From: Planococcus citri
Taxonomy: Eukaryota; Arthropoda; Insecta; Hemiptera; Pseudococcidae
Length of the DNA: 64,000 bases
Assembly: GCF_950023065.1 (NCBI RefSeq)
Contig: NC_088678.1
Span: 44,754,580 to 44,818,579, forward strand
Reading direction: 5' to 3'
The notes under the pieces: model-generated
Database searches by the model: none
What the model saw: the letters and a program-made list of their open reading frames with translations, nothing else
Told to the model about the DNA's origin: nothing
Shown: one piece after another, positions 63,779 through 64,000 of the stretch
Layout: each line of letters begins with the position of its first letter
How positions within the stretch are numbered: position 1 is the stretch's first letter
Position numbers and translations under genes: made by a program

Positions 63779-64000
63779 TATCACTTTATCGATAAAATTC
63801 AAATCAAAATTTGATAAAAAATGAAGATAATTGAAGTTGAACTTTCAACAAGAAACTATGAGGTACTTACTGCAAGCTTGAAACACTAGAGACCAAACTG
63901 AAAAAACCGCGCGAATACTTTCTTAGTTCTACTGTTGCTTTCACCTCACGTCGTATGTATTTTCTGCAATATTCATTCTTCATTCAACATATTTTACCGC
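63779..64000 (-). promoter_or_regulatory. 5' leader and proximal promoter of the RNR small subunit gene
   Basis: On the minus strand a donor-like GCTTGCA|GTAAGT at about 63870 suggests a non-coding first exon between about 63871 and 63960. A TTCGCGC core (complement at 63909-63915) resembles an E2F/DP site, which commonly controls S-phase expression of RNR genes. Both are pattern matches only. Confidence 0.35.

Noticed and set aside
1..64000. tRNA, rRNA genes or CRISPR arrays
   Set aside because: No tRNA B-box/cloverleaf candidate, rRNA core sequence or spaced direct-repeat array was seen. The window is eukaryotic, so a CRISPR array is not expected.

Overview
This is eukaryotic nuclear DNA from an arthropod, most likely an insect. 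It is AT-rich, has short introns with GT..AG borders (many of 45-150 bases), and carries a Torso-like gene, a Costal-2/KIF7-related gene, a P-superfamily transposon and a Tc1/mariner-type fold-back element. Very frequent short TAGG/TACC tetramer runs outside exons remind me of hemipterans (scale insect, mealybug or aphid). That placement is an impression, not a demonstration. All gene models were built by hand from splice signals and reading-phase continuity. Each of the nine conserved models closes in frame from ATG to stop.

Left third. A DNAJC1/MTJ1 co-chaperone gene (+, 1405-3236) is followed by about 5.2 kb without genes. A six-exon gene on the minus strand (8435-14133) encodes a 1,679-residue bHLH protein that I read as a USF3 relative. 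A complete 1,876-bp P-superfamily transposon (14336-16211) sits 203 bp upstream of its start codon. The element has 38-bp terminal inverted repeats and an exact 8-bp target duplication, and encodes only a THAP DNA-binding protein. Next comes a nine-exon Costal-2/KIF7-like gene (+, 17025-19134) that lacks a kinesin motor.

Middle third, gene-dense. An SDF2/SDF2L1-type ER protein ending in HDEL (-, 20236-21220) is head to head with TRAPPC13 (+, 21964-23832). A 30-exon class II PI3-kinase (-, 24623-34373) is head to head with TTC5/Strap (+, 35773-37765).

Right third. From 37.8 to 58.5 kb there is no conserved coding sequence. The interval holds a CpG-richer patch with a good splice donor near 43.3-43.8 kb (candidate non-coding first exon of torso-like), a 251-bp Harbinger-like MITE, a 285-bp hAT-like MITE and a 2,000-bp fold-back transposon whose arms are tandem arrays. 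torso-like (MACPF protein, +, 58514-61152) then runs tail to tail with the ribonucleotide reductase small subunit gene (-, 62344-63778).

The host genes are mostly housekeeping functions (ER folding, vesicle tethering, phosphoinositide signalling, dNTP synthesis) plus two developmental regulators. They form no single pathway. The most unusual items are the motorless Costal-2/KIF7 relative, the intact-ended THAP-only P element and the tandem-armed fold-back element.
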